DNA of 64,000 nt from Streptomyces sp. NBC_00820 (GTDB lineage Bacteria > Actinomycetota > Actinomycetes > Streptomycetales > Streptomycetaceae): positions 4,104,501 to 4,168,500 of the forward strand of contig NZ_CP108882.1 of assembly GCF_036347055.1 (NCBI RefSeq), read 5' to 3'. The position numbers were made by a program, and so were the translations under genes. Shown in pieces: positions 35,103 through 43,051 of the stretch (its first letter is position 1; every line of letters begins with the position of its first letter). The notes beneath the pieces were generated by a model, which was given only the letters and a program-made list of their open reading frames with translations, was not told the origin of the DNA and searched no databases.

Positions 35103-36266
35103 TCATCCGGCGACCGTGTAGGAGCGCGCCCCCGACCCGGCGAGCCCGCCGCCGTCCACGATCAGGTAGTCCGGGCGGATGGGGCGCCCCTCGAGCCAGC
35201 ACTCCAGGATCTCCCGGGTGCCGGCCGCGTAGCGGGCCTGCGCCGAGAGCGTCGAGCCGGACACGTGCGGTGTCATCGCCTCGTTGGGCATCGTGCGCCA
35301 GGGGTGGTCCTCCGGCGGCGGCTGCGGATACCAGACGTCACCGGCGTACCCGGCCAGCTGACCGCTCTCGAGCGCCCGCACCACGGCGTCCCGGTCGACG
35401 ATGAGCGCGCGTGCGGTGTTGACGATGTACGAACCCCGCTTCATGGCGCCGATCAGCTCGTCGTCGAAGAGGTTCTGCGTCTGCGGATGCAGCGGCGTGT
35501 GGATCGACAGCACGTCGACCGCGGCGGCCAGCGACTCCGGGTCGGGATGCCAGGTCAGCCCCAGCTCCTCCTCGACCTCCTCGGGCAGCCGGTGCACGTC
35601 GTGGTAGTGCAGGCGGACGTCGAACGGCTTGAGGCGGCGCAGCACCGCCTGGCCGATACGGCCGGCGCCGAGCACGCCGACGTCCATGCCCTCGATGTCG
35701 TACGCGCGCGAGACGCTGTCCGCGATGTTCCAGCCCTTCTTGGCGGTCACCCAGTCGTGGGCGGGCATGTAGTCGTGCACCAGGGTGAGGATCTGCATGA
35801 CCGCGTGCTCGGACACGCTGATGCTGTTGCTGTAGGTCACCTCCGCCACCGTCATGTCGTGGGCGATCGCGCTCGGCAGGTCGACGTGGTCCGAGCCGAT
35901 CCCCGCGGTGATCGCGAGTCCGAGCCGCGGCGCCGCCTCGATCCGCTCGGGGGTCAGGTAGGCGGGCCAGAACGGCTGCGAGATCACCACGTCGGAGTCG
36001 GACAGCTCACGGTCCAGGGTGGAGTCGGGCCCCTCCTTGTCGCTGGTCACGACATAGGTGTCGCCCCTGTCCTCCAGGAAGTCACGCAGTCCGAGTTCTC
36101 CCGAGACACAGCCGAGGAGCTGGCCCGGGGTGAAATCCACGGCTCGCGGGGTCGGCGCGGTCTGGCCGCCCGGATAGCCGGTGATTCGGGGAATCTCGTC
36201 GCGGGCGTAGCGCGGAGGGTAACCGCCCACGGGGTCGGGATAGAGCACCGCAAGAATCTTCGCCAT
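35103..36266 (-). CDS. fdh: NAD-dependent formate dehydrogenase
   Basis: Encodes 387 residues of the D-2-hydroxyacid dehydrogenase superfamily, subgroup formate dehydrogenase. The N-terminal substrate region includes SQPFWPAYLT and ITAGIGSDHVDL. The Rossmann motif is GAGRIGQAVL, and MTPHVSGSTLSAQARY carries the catalytic His; these match FDH more than glycerate dehydrogenases. It oxidises formate to CO2 with NAD+, in the cytoplasm and without metal. A formamidase operon, which would supply formate, lies 1.1 kb away on the other strand. Confidence 0.93.
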   Translation of the reverse strand: MAKILAVLYPDPVGGYPPRYARDEIPRITGYPGGQTAPTPRAVDFTPGQLLGCVSGELGLRDFLEDRGDTYVVTSDKEGPDSTLDRELSDSDVVISQPFWPAYLTPERIEAAPRLGLAITAGIGSDHVDLPSAIAHDMTVAEVTYSNSISVSEHAVMQILTLVHDYMPAHDWVTAKKGWNIADSVSRAYDIEGMDVGVLGAGRIGQAVLRRLKPFDVRLHYHDVHRLPEEVEEELGLTWHPDPESLAAAVDVLSIHTPLHPQTQNLFDDELIGAMKRGSYIVNTARALIVDRDAVVRALESGQLAGYAGDVWYPQPPPEDHPWRTMPNEAMTPHVSGSTLSAQARYAAGTREILECWLEGRPIRPDYLIVDGGGLAGSGARSYTVAG

Positions 36267-36409
36267 GACCGTCCTCCACCGGTGAGGAAAAAGGCCCTGG
36301 TAATCCGGGCAGGACACCGATGTTTTCCTCAACTTTAGTCGCGCGTGCGCAGACGCGGCAATCCCGTCGAAAACATGGGAGTGACCCCGCCGGGTGGGCG
36401 CGGCGCCAG

Positions 36410-36784
36410 CTATCCGAATACGGCCTGCGCGAGAGCCACACCGCCGAAGACCGCCCCGAGTCCGGCGACGACCGACGCGAGCACATTGGCCGCCGCGAGA
36501 AATCGCGATCCCGCCTCGGCCAGCGTCAGCGTCTCGTACGAGAACGTGGAGTAGGTGGTCAGGGCACCGCACAGGCCGGTGCCGAGGAAGAGCTGCACGC
36601 CCGGCGAGGCCACCCCGGCCAGGGCCGCCCCGGTCAGCACACCCAGGACCGCCGACCCGGCGATGTTGGCGGCGAAGGTGCCCCACGGGAAGACGGTGTC
36701 GTGACGGGCCCGGACCGCCCGGTCGATCAGGTACCGCAGCGGGGCACCGAGGGCTCCGCCGAGCACGACGAGCAGGAACCTCAT
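36410..36784 (-). CDS. crcB: CrcB/Fluc fluoride channel subunit
   Basis: Encodes 124 residues with four membrane helices. The Fluc signatures are GGALGAPLRY near the N-terminus, N-x-x-G in the second helix (FAANIAGS) and the TTYSTFS break in helix 3. It exports fluoride as part of a dual-topology dimer. Its ATG overlaps the stop of the preceding crcB, so the two chains are made together as a heterodimeric pair. Confidence 0.92.
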   Translation of the reverse strand: MRFLLVVLGGALGAPLRYLIDRAVRARHDTVFPWGTFAANIAGSAVLGVLTGAALAGVASPGVQLFLGTGLCGALTTYSTFSYETLTLAEAGSRFLAAANVLASVVAGLGAVFGGVALAQAVFG

Positions 36785-37248
36785 CCCACCCGCCTCCTCG
36801 CCCGGACCCCCAGCCGGACACCGGTCACCCCGAGCCTCACACAGACCAGCGCCGCGACCACGGTCGCCACCAGGTAGACCAGAGCCACACCGGCCCTGCC
36901 CTCCCGCACCAGCCGCTCGATGTCGGCGCAGTACGTGGAGAACGTCGTGAAGCCGCCGAGGACCCCCGTACCGAAGAAGGGGCGCAGCAACGGGTGCGCA
37001 CCCCACACCTCGGTGATCGCCGCCAGGAAGGCGCCGATGACCAGACAGCCCACCGCGTTCACGCACAGCGTCGTCCAGGGGAAGGCCGCCCGGCCGGTCG
37101 GCCACAGCAACGCCGCCTCGTACCGGGCACAGGCACCCAGTGCCCCGCCCACGGCGATCACGACGATCACGGGGATCACGGTGATCACCCGCGCACGCCT
37201 GTCGCGGGCGCCCGAACCCCGGGGCGCGTCGCACGGGAGCCCCGTCAT
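36781..37248 (-). CDS. crcB: CrcB/Fluc fluoride channel subunit, partner
   Basis: Encodes 155 residues from an ATG with GAGGGGAG upstream. A polar N-terminal extension of about 25 residues precedes four helices with GGALGACARYEAAL, LCVNAVGC and TTFSTYCADI. Gram-positive bacteria often encode two antiparallel Fluc chains in tandem, as here (ATGA overlap). It is divergent from the formamide operon across a 162-bp regulatory region. Confidence 0.92.
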   Translation of the reverse strand: MTGLPCDAPRGSGARDRRARVITVIPVIVVIAVGGALGACARYEAALLWPTGRAAFPWTTLCVNAVGCLVIGAFLAAITEVWGAHPLLRPFFGTGVLGGFTTFSTYCADIERLVREGRAGVALVYLVATVVAALVCVRLGVTGVRLGVRARRRVG

Positions 37249-37314
37249 ACGGCCGCTCCCCTCATAAGTCCGTGAATCCCACACTAATCCTCTGTCCTGA
37301 CACCCCTGCGGCCC

Positions 37315-37346
37315 TGTTGTCCTGAGACCACTGCGACAGGACAACA
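37315..37346. promoter_or_regulatory. candidate operator, 10-bp inverted repeat
   Basis: TGTTGTCCTG (37315-37324) and CAGGACAACA (37337-37346) form a perfect inverted repeat with a 12-base spacer. It lies between the divergent crcB pair and the formamide operon, five bases before TTGACA (37352). A second small palindrome, GAGACGTCTC, is at 37369-37378. Control of formamide use by a repressor binding here is inferred. Confidence 0.55.
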
Positions 37347-37410
37347 CCCCCTTGACATCAGGAATTACGAGACGTCTCCTGGAAGGGGGAAAAAGCATCG
37401 GAGGCTGCCG

Positions 37411-37707
37411 ATGGCAACCTATGAATATCTATGCAGCCGCTGTGGCTCTTTCGATGTGACGCTGCCGATCGGCACCGCACCCAAAGCTTATGGTTGCCCC
37501 GATTGCGCGGGCGCGGGAAGACGTGTGTACTCCGCCCCCGGCCTCGCGCACACCCCACACGCGGTCGCCGCTCTCCATGCCCGGGAGGAGCGGTCCCGCG
37601 AGGCCCCGGCGATCGTGTCCGAGGTGCCGCCACGCGGAGAAGCGCCACCACGCGGAAGAGCACGACCGCCCGCGCATCCCGCGCTCTCGCGGTTGCCGCG
37701 CCCGTGA
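37411..37707 (+). CDS. fmdB: FmdB-family zinc-ribbon protein
   Basis: Encodes 98 residues from an ATG with GGAGG upstream. The N-terminal 40 residues form the FmdB zinc ribbon: CSRC and CPDC, with the typical opening MATYEYLC. The C-terminal half is a poorly conserved Pro/Arg/Ala-rich tail. FmdB was named as a regulatory protein of formamidase genes; here it opens an operon with an AmiS-type channel and formamidase, the same arrangement. DNA binding has not been demonstrated for most members. Confidence 0.9.
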   Translation: MATYEYLCSRCGSFDVTLPIGTAPKAYGCPDCAGAGRRVYSAPGLAHTPHAVAALHAREERSREAPAIVSEVPPRGEAPPRGRARPPAHPALSRLPRP

Positions 37708-37899
37708 GGACGGTGGTCGTCGACCAGGCAGACCAGGCAGAACGTCTCGAACGTCGGCACCCGGACCCGGACGCCGAGCCCACGCGGTGCGTGGAACGCG
37801 GCCGCCGCTGACACAACGGCCGTCGCACAGCGCGTTCATCCCTCACGGCGCGTTCGTCCCACACAGCGCGTTCATCGCGGACTTAGGAGGTGCGTCCCC

Positions 37900-38547
37900 A
37901 TGGGCAACGTGGGGCTGCTCTTCGTCGGTGCGGTTCTCTTCATGAACGGGCTGATCCTTCTCGACAAGGTGGAAGCCCGGTCGGCAGCGGTGTTCAACCT
38001 TTTCATAGGCGCACTCCAGGTGCTGACACCGACGTACCTCATCTTCGTCGCCGGAAGCGATCCCAAACAGATACTTGCGGCGTCGGGAATCTACCTCTTC
38101 GGCTTCACCTACCTGTACGTGGGTATCTGCCTCCTCGCCGACATCGAATTGACCGGTGTCGGCTATTATTCGCTCTTCGTGGCCGTAGCGGCCCTAGGGT
38201 ACTCGTTCGTCAATTTCCGCCTCTTCAAGGACTACCCATTCGGAGTCATCTGGCTCTACTGGGCATTCTTGTGGTTCCTGTTCTTCTTGCTCCTCGGACT
38301 CAAGCAGGACAGGCTCCGCCACTACGTCGGCTGGGTCACGGTGATCGAAGGCTGGATCACCGGCGCGATCCCCGCCGGCCTGTTGCTCTCCGGTTACTGG
38401 AAACACCCCGACGAGACCGCCATCGCACTGGGCGCCTTCGCCGTGGTGGTGTTCACGGCTCTGTGGCCGCTCACCCGGAAATCGCGGGAGCCGGCCTCCG
38501 CCCATTCGAATGCCGGCCAGAACGCGCCCGCACCGGATCGGCGGTAA
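37900..38547 (+). CDS. amiS: AmiS/UreI-family amide channel
   Basis: Encodes 215 residues with six to seven membrane helices (segments starting near 3, 33, 60, 86, 113, 141 and 170). Family features include the N-terminal GLLFVGAVLFMNG and the GVIWLYWAFLWFLFF helix. AmiS/UreI proteins are proton-gated or open channels for urea or short-chain amides; position between fmdB and formamidase points to formamide uptake. It has an AGGAGGTG ribosome binding site. The last about 20 residues are a polar Ala/Pro tail. Confidence 0.93.
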   Translation: MGNVGLLFVGAVLFMNGLILLDKVEARSAAVFNLFIGALQVLTPTYLIFVAGSDPKQILAASGIYLFGFTYLYVGICLLADIELTGVGYYSLFVAVAALGYSFVNFRLFKDYPFGVIWLYWAFLWFLFFLLLGLKQDRLRHYVGWVTVIEGWITGAIPAGLLLSGYWKHPDETAIALGAFAVVVFTALWPLTRKSREPASAHSNAGQNAPAPDRR

Positions 38548-38583
38548 CGGATCGGAAGCATCACAATCAAAGAGGAAACCGTC

Positions 38584-39831
38584 ATGCCCGAAGTCATCTT
38601 CACAGTGGACCAGAGCAAATCCATGCGCGACCAGGACCCGCCCGGTCACAACAGGTGGCATCCGGATGTGCCCATAGCCGCCATGGTGAAGCCGGGAGCG
38701 GAATTCCGCGTGGAATGCCGTGACTGGACCGACTGCCAGGTCGGCGACAACGACTCCGCCAACGACGTGCGCGACATCGACCTCACCATCCCCCACATGC
38801 TCAGCGGCCCGATAGGCGTGGAGGGCGCCGAGCCCGGCGACCTGCTCGTCGTCGACATCCTCGACCTCGGTCCCATACCGCAGCGGAAGGGGGACGCGGC
38901 CGGCGAGGGCTGGGGCTATACCGGCATCTTCGCCAAGGCCAACGGCGGAGGCTTCCTGACCGACTACTTCCCGGACGCCTACAAAGCCATCTGGGACTTC
39001 CACGGCCAGCAGGCGACCTCCCGCCACCTGCCCGGCATCCGCTTCACCGGCATCACCCACCCCGGGCTGTTCGGCACCGCCCCGTCGGCCGAACTGCTCG
39101 GCCGCTGGAACACCCGCGAGGCGGCGCTGATCGAGACGGACCCGGACCGGGTCCCGCCGCTCGCCGTACCCCCGGACGTCACCAACGCGCTCGCCGGCAA
39201 GGCCACCGGCGACCTCGCACGGCACATCGCCGAGGAAGGCGCGCGCACCGTGCCCGCCCGCGAGAACGGAGGAAACCACGACATCAAGAACTTCACCCGG
39301 GGATCGAGGGTCTTCTACCCCGTCCACGTCAAGGACGCCAAGTTCTCCGGTGGCGACCTGCACTTCAGCCAGGGCGACGGCGAGATCACCTTCTGCGGCG
39401 CCGTCGAGATGGGAGGCTTCATCGACTTCCACGTCGATCTGATCAAGGGCGGCATGGAGACGTACGGCATCCACACCAACCCCGTGTTCATGCCCGGCAA
39501 CGTCGAGCCGCGCTACTCGGAGTTCCTCACCTTCATCGGGATCTCCGTCGACGCTGACACGGACACGAACTACTACCTGGACGCGACGCTGGCCTACCGC
39601 CGGGCCTGCCTCAACGCGGTCGAGTACTTCAAGAAGTTCGGCTTCAGCGGCGAGCAGGCCTACCTGCTGATAGGCGCCGCCCCCATCGAGGGACGCATCA
39701 GCGGCATCGTGGACATCCCCAACGCCTGCTGCTCGCTCTACATCCCCACCGCCATCTTCGACTTCGACGTCCGGCCGACCTCCGCCGGCCCGACGAAGGC
39801 CGACCGCGGACAGTGCGCGGTGACCAGCTGA
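38584..39831 (+). CDS. fmdA: formamidase (acetamidase/formamidase family)
   Basis: Encodes 415 residues, the normal length for FmdA. It hydrolyses formamide to formate and ammonia in the cytoplasm. Conserved stretches include PGHNRWHPDVP, EPGDLLVVDIL, HPGLFGTAPS, GGNHDIKNFTRGS and the C-terminal region with IPNACCSLYIP. It starts 37 bp after the amiS stop with AGAGGAAA upstream. With formate dehydrogenase nearby, the products could feed nitrogen assimilation and NADH generation. Confidence 0.95.
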   Translation: MPEVIFTVDQSKSMRDQDPPGHNRWHPDVPIAAMVKPGAEFRVECRDWTDCQVGDNDSANDVRDIDLTIPHMLSGPIGVEGAEPGDLLVVDILDLGPIPQRKGDAAGEGWGYTGIFAKANGGGFLTDYFPDAYKAIWDFHGQQATSRHLPGIRFTGITHPGLFGTAPSAELLGRWNTREAALIETDPDRVPPLAVPPDVTNALAGKATGDLARHIAEEGARTVPARENGGNHDIKNFTRGSRVFYPVHVKDAKFSGGDLHFSQGDGEITFCGAVEMGGFIDFHVDLIKGGMETYGIHTNPVFMPGNVEPRYSEFLTFIGISVDADTDTNYYLDATLAYRRACLNAVEYFKKFGFSGEQAYLLIGAAPIEGRISGIVDIPNACCSLYIPTAIFDFDVRPTSAGPTKADRGQCAVTS

Positions 39832-39961
39832 CCGGCCGCGAACGGATCCTCAACCCAAGGGAGTTCATCAACACGAGGCCGGGGCACGGGTGTTGGGCGC
39901 CCCGACCTCACCAGCCCCATAACGTAGTGAAGTTGGCGAATCACCCGAAAGCACAGGGGAG

Positions 39962-40015
39962 TTGTCCACAGCTTGCCCAAATCCCGTGTGGATAACTCCA
40001 GTTGGCTGTGGATCA
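39962..40015. promoter_or_regulatory. second DnaA-box cluster
   Basis: Three nonamers occur within 54 bp: TTGTCCACA (39962-39970), TGTGGATAA (39987-39995) and TGTGGATCA (40007-40015, one mismatch). They lie in the 284-bp space between formamidase and the 2'-phosphotransferase gene, which is otherwise non-coding. Confidence 0.65.
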
Positions 40016-40115
40016 AACCTCGAAAGGAAAACAACCTGCGTGATCCACGTCTCTCCGTCATCCTGTCCGAATGGCATCTGATACTGACCATACGAAAGAA
40101 GGACAAGCGGGAGAG

Positions 40116-40664
40116 ATGGACGACCGACGCGTGGTGAAGGTGTCGAAGTACCTCTCGAAACACCTGCGTCACCAGCCCGAACGCATCGGGCTCACCCTCG
40201 ACGCGGCCGGCTGGGTCGAGATCGACACGCTGATCGCCGCGGCGCTCGCCCACGGCTTCCGGTTCACGCGCGAGGAACTCGACCATGTCGTGGCCGCCAA
40301 CGACAAGCGGCGCTTCGCCATCGACGGCTCGAGAATCCGCGCCAGCCAGGGCCACAGCGTCTCGGTCGACCTCGGTCTGCCCCCGACGGCCCCACCGCCG
40401 TACCTCTACCACGGCACGGTGGCGGCCGCCCTGGAGTCGATCCGCGCCGCCGGGCTCAAGCCCATGAGCAGGCACGACGTCCACCTGTCGGCGGACCGCG
40501 AAACCGCGACCCGGGTCGGCGCCCGCCGCGGCAGGCCCGTCGTCCTCGCGGTCGACGCCGGCGCCATGCACCGCGACGGCCATGTCTTCCAGGTCAGCGC
40601 GAACGGGGTGTGGCTGACGCGGGCCGTACCACCGCGTTACCTGCGCTTCCCCGGCCCCCGCTGA
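40116..40664 (+). CDS. kptA: RNA 2'-phosphotransferase (Tpt1/KptA)
   Basis: Encodes 182 residues. KptA removes a 2'-phosphate from RNA using NAD+. Hallmarks are [17 protein letters not shown] at the N-terminus, the [19 protein letters not shown] region and YLYHGT near residue 105. Bacterial roles are unclear because spliced 2'-phosphate tRNAs are absent; ADP-ribosylation of nucleic-acid ends is an alternative suggested for the family. The ATG at 40116 has GGGAGAG just before it and is preferred to 40071. The gene is preceded by the DnaA-box group. Confidence 0.94.
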   Translation: MDDRRVVKVSKYLSKHLRHQPERIGLTLDAAGWVEIDTLIAAALAHGFRFTREELDHVVAANDKRRFAIDGSRIRASQGHSVSVDLGLPPTAPPPYLYHGTVAAALESIRAAGLKPMSRHDVHLSADRETATRVGARRGRPVVLAVDAGAMHRDGHVFQVSANGVWLTRAVPPRYLRFPGPR

Positions 40665-40728
40665 CGTCCGGGCCGACCCGGAGGCCGACCCGGAGGCCGA
40701 CCCGGAGGGCACCCCGGCCGGGCGGCCG

Positions 40729-41631
40729 TCACGCCAGCTGCGCCGGAGCCTCCAGGGCGATCCGCTCGAAGACCTTCTCGTCGGCGGCGAAGTCGGAGTC
40801 CGGGATGGGCCAGTGGATCACGATCTCGTCGAAGCCCAGCTCCTGATGCCGCCCCGCGAAGTCCACGAACGCGTCGAACGACCGCAGCGGGCGGCCGCGG
40901 TCCGGGGTGAAGCCGGTGAGCAGGATCTTGTCCAGCCCGGCCGCGTCCCGACCGGCCTCCGCGCAGGCCTCGGACAGCTTGCCGAGCTGCCCGCGCAGCG
41001 CCTCCACCGACTGCTCCGGGGTGCCGTTCTCGTACAGCTTGGGGTCGCCGGTGGTCACCCATGCCTGCCCGTACCGCGCGGCGAGCTTCAGCCCGCGCGG
41101 ACCCGTGGCCGCGACCGCGAAGGGCAGCCGGGGCCGCTGCGCGCAGCCGGGGATGTTGCGCGCCTCGTGCGCCGAGTAGAACCGGCCCTCGTGCGTCACC
41201 GTGTTCTCGGTCAGCAGCCGGTCCAGCAGCGGCACGAACTCGGCGAACCGGTCGGCGCGCTCGCGCGGGGTCCAGGGCTCCTGCCCGAGGGCGGTCGCGT
41301 CGAAGCCGGTGCCGCCGGCACCGATGCCGAGCGTGATCCGGCCGCCCGAGATGTCGTCCAGGGAGACCAGTTCCTTGGCGAGCGTCACCGGGTGCCGGAA
41401 GTTGGGCGACGTGACCAGAGTGCCCAGGCGCATCCGCTCCGTGACGGCCGCGGCGGCGGTCAGCGTGGGCACGGCACCGAACCAGGGGCCGTCCCGGAAG
41501 CTGCGCCAGGACAGGTGGTCGTAGGTGTAGGCGCTGTGGAAGCCGAGCTGCTCGGCGCGCTGCCACGCCTCGCGGCTCCCCTCGTGCCAGCGGCGGTACG
41601 GGAGGATCACGGTGCTCAGACGCAGACTCAT
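40729..41631 (-). CDS. LLM-class (F420/flavin-dependent) oxidoreductase
   Basis: Encodes 300 residues of the luciferase-like monooxygenase fold. Motifs include [24 protein letters not shown] and [16 protein letters not shown] with later [20 protein letters not shown]. Streptomyces members of this shape usually use F420. The substrate is unknown. The gene converges on kptA and is followed on its 5' side by a 474-bp spacer. Confidence 0.9.
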   Translation of the reverse strand: MSLRLSTVILPYRRWHEGSREAWQRAEQLGFHSAYTYDHLSWRSFRDGPWFGAVPTLTAAAAVTERMRLGTLVTSPNFRHPVTLAKELVSLDDISGGRITLGIGAGGTGFDATALGQEPWTPRERADRFAEFVPLLDRLLTENTVTHEGRFYSAHEARNIPGCAQRPRLPFAVAATGPRGLKLAARYGQAWVTTGDPKLYENGTPEQSVEALRGQLGKLSEACAEAGRDAAGLDKILLTGFTPDRGRPLRSFDAFVDFAGRHQELGFDEIVIHWPIPDSDFAADEKVFERIALEAPAQLA

Positions 41632-42105
41632 GCCTGAGAGCCTACGGCGACGGCCACCGCGTCCGGACAGCGGCGGACGCGGAGCCGAACCGCCCCCCGA
41701 CGGCCTCCGACCGACCTCCGGCCGGGCTCCGTGCCGGACACCCGCCCTGACGGCCCCGTCCCCGGCCCCACCGCGCGCACGATCCGCGTCCCGGGCTGTG
41801 AGCAACCTCTCCGCCGCCGGAGGTCGCCGCCCGGCCGGGATCAGCGGGTGCGCCTCGTTGGCCTTTCCGGGCACGGCGGTGCACCTCGATGTCTCGTCCG
41901 GGCACGGCTGAGTGCTTTCCATGCCTGTCCGGACGCGGCTGAGCGCCTTCCATGCCTGTCCGGGGCGAGGGCGCGCCTCCCCGTCCGATCCGGGTGCGTC
42001 CGCGTGCCGTCGGCCTCCGGTCCGCCGCGGGCCCGGTGTCGCGCGCCTCACGCACAGCTCACGCGCGCCTCGTCCGGGCGAAGTGCCACGCCCTCGGGCG
42101 GCCGT
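41632..42105. other. intergenic region with tandem repeat
   Basis: A very GC-rich spacer without a credible gene. It contains two 31-bp tandem units (41896-41926 and 41927-41957, four mismatches) and partial flanking copies, which create the illusion of repetitive open frames. Promoters for the divergent genes probably lie at its two ends. Confidence 0.5.
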
Positions 42106-43032
42106 ATGCGCGAGAATGACGCGGTGACCTCAGCGACCAGACGGCCCGGGACACCGGCCTCCCCCAAGTTCTCGGCCTCGCGCGAACCGGAAGGCCCCGC
42201 GGGCCCGCCGCCGCGGCTGATCGCCACCGACCTCGACGGCACGCTGCTGCGCGACGACCAGTCGGTCTCCCCGCGGACCGTCGCCGCCCTGGCCGCCGCT
42301 GAGGACGCGGGCATCGAGGTCTTCTTCGTCACCGGCCGCCCGGCCCGCTGGATGAACGTCGTCAGCGACCATGTGCACGGCCACGGCCTGGCGATCTGCG
42401 GCAACGGCGCCGCCGTGGTCGACCTGCACGGCGGCCCCGGCGCCCACCGGTTCGTGAAGGTGCGCGAGCTGGCCAGGGAGCGCGCGCTGACGGCCGTACG
42501 GCTGCTGCGCGAGGCGGCGCCCGGCACGATGTACGCGGTCGAGCAGACCTACGGCTTCCACCAGGAGCCGGCCTACCCCAAGCTGCACATGGAGATACCG
42601 GGCACGCTGCTGCCCGCCGAGGAGCTCCTCGCACCGGACGGCCCGGACGCCGATCAGCCCGTGCTCAAGATCCTCGCCTACCACCCCGAGCTCGACCCCG
42701 ACGCCTTCCTCGGCGCCGCCCGCCTCGCGATCGGCGACCACGCCAACGTCACCCGCTCCAGCCCCAGCGCCCTGCTGGAGATCAGCGGTCCGAGCGTGTC
42801 CAAGGCCAGCACGCTGGCCCTGTGCTGCGCCGAGCGCGGCATCGCCCCCGAGGAGGTCGTCGCCTTCGGGGACATGCCCAACGACGTCGAGATGCTGACC
42901 TGGGCCGGCCGGTCCTACGCGATGGGCAACGCCCACCCCGACGTCATCGCCGCCGCCTCGGGCCGCACGGTCGCCAACAACGAGGACGGGGTGGCGGTCG
43001 TGATCGAGCGCCTGCTCGCCGACCGCCGCTGA
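42106..43032 (+). CDS. HAD-superfamily (Cof-type) phosphatase
   Basis: Encodes about 308 residues; a GTG at 42124 is an alternative start. Motif I is DLDGTLL, motif II FVTGRPA, the motif III lysine is in GPSVSKASTLA and motif IV GDMPNDVEM. It is closely similar in layout to the HAD gene after serS, with a longer disordered N-terminus. It probably hydrolyses sugar phosphates or related metabolites. It converges on cydCD with a 19-bp gap. Confidence 0.9.
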   Translation: MRENDAVTSATRRPGTPASPKFSASREPEGPAGPPPRLIATDLDGTLLRDDQSVSPRTVAALAAAEDAGIEVFFVTGRPARWMNVVSDHVHGHGLAICGNGAAVVDLHGGPGAHRFVKVRELARERALTAVRLLREAAPGTMYAVEQTYGFHQEPAYPKLHMEIPGTLLPAEELLAPDGPDADQPVLKILAYHPELDPDAFLGAARLAIGDHANVTRSSPSALLEISGPSVSKASTLALCCAERGIAPEEVVAFGDMPNDVEMLTWAGRSYAMGNAHPDVIAAASGRTVANNEDGVAVVIERLLADRR

Positions 43033-43051
43033 CCCCGCCGGGGGCGGCCCG

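Noticed and set aside
41731..42105. N-terminal extension of the second HAD phosphatase
   Set aside because: The frame is open but the translation is repetitive (from the 31-bp tandem units) and low-complexity; the conserved protein begins near 42106-42124.
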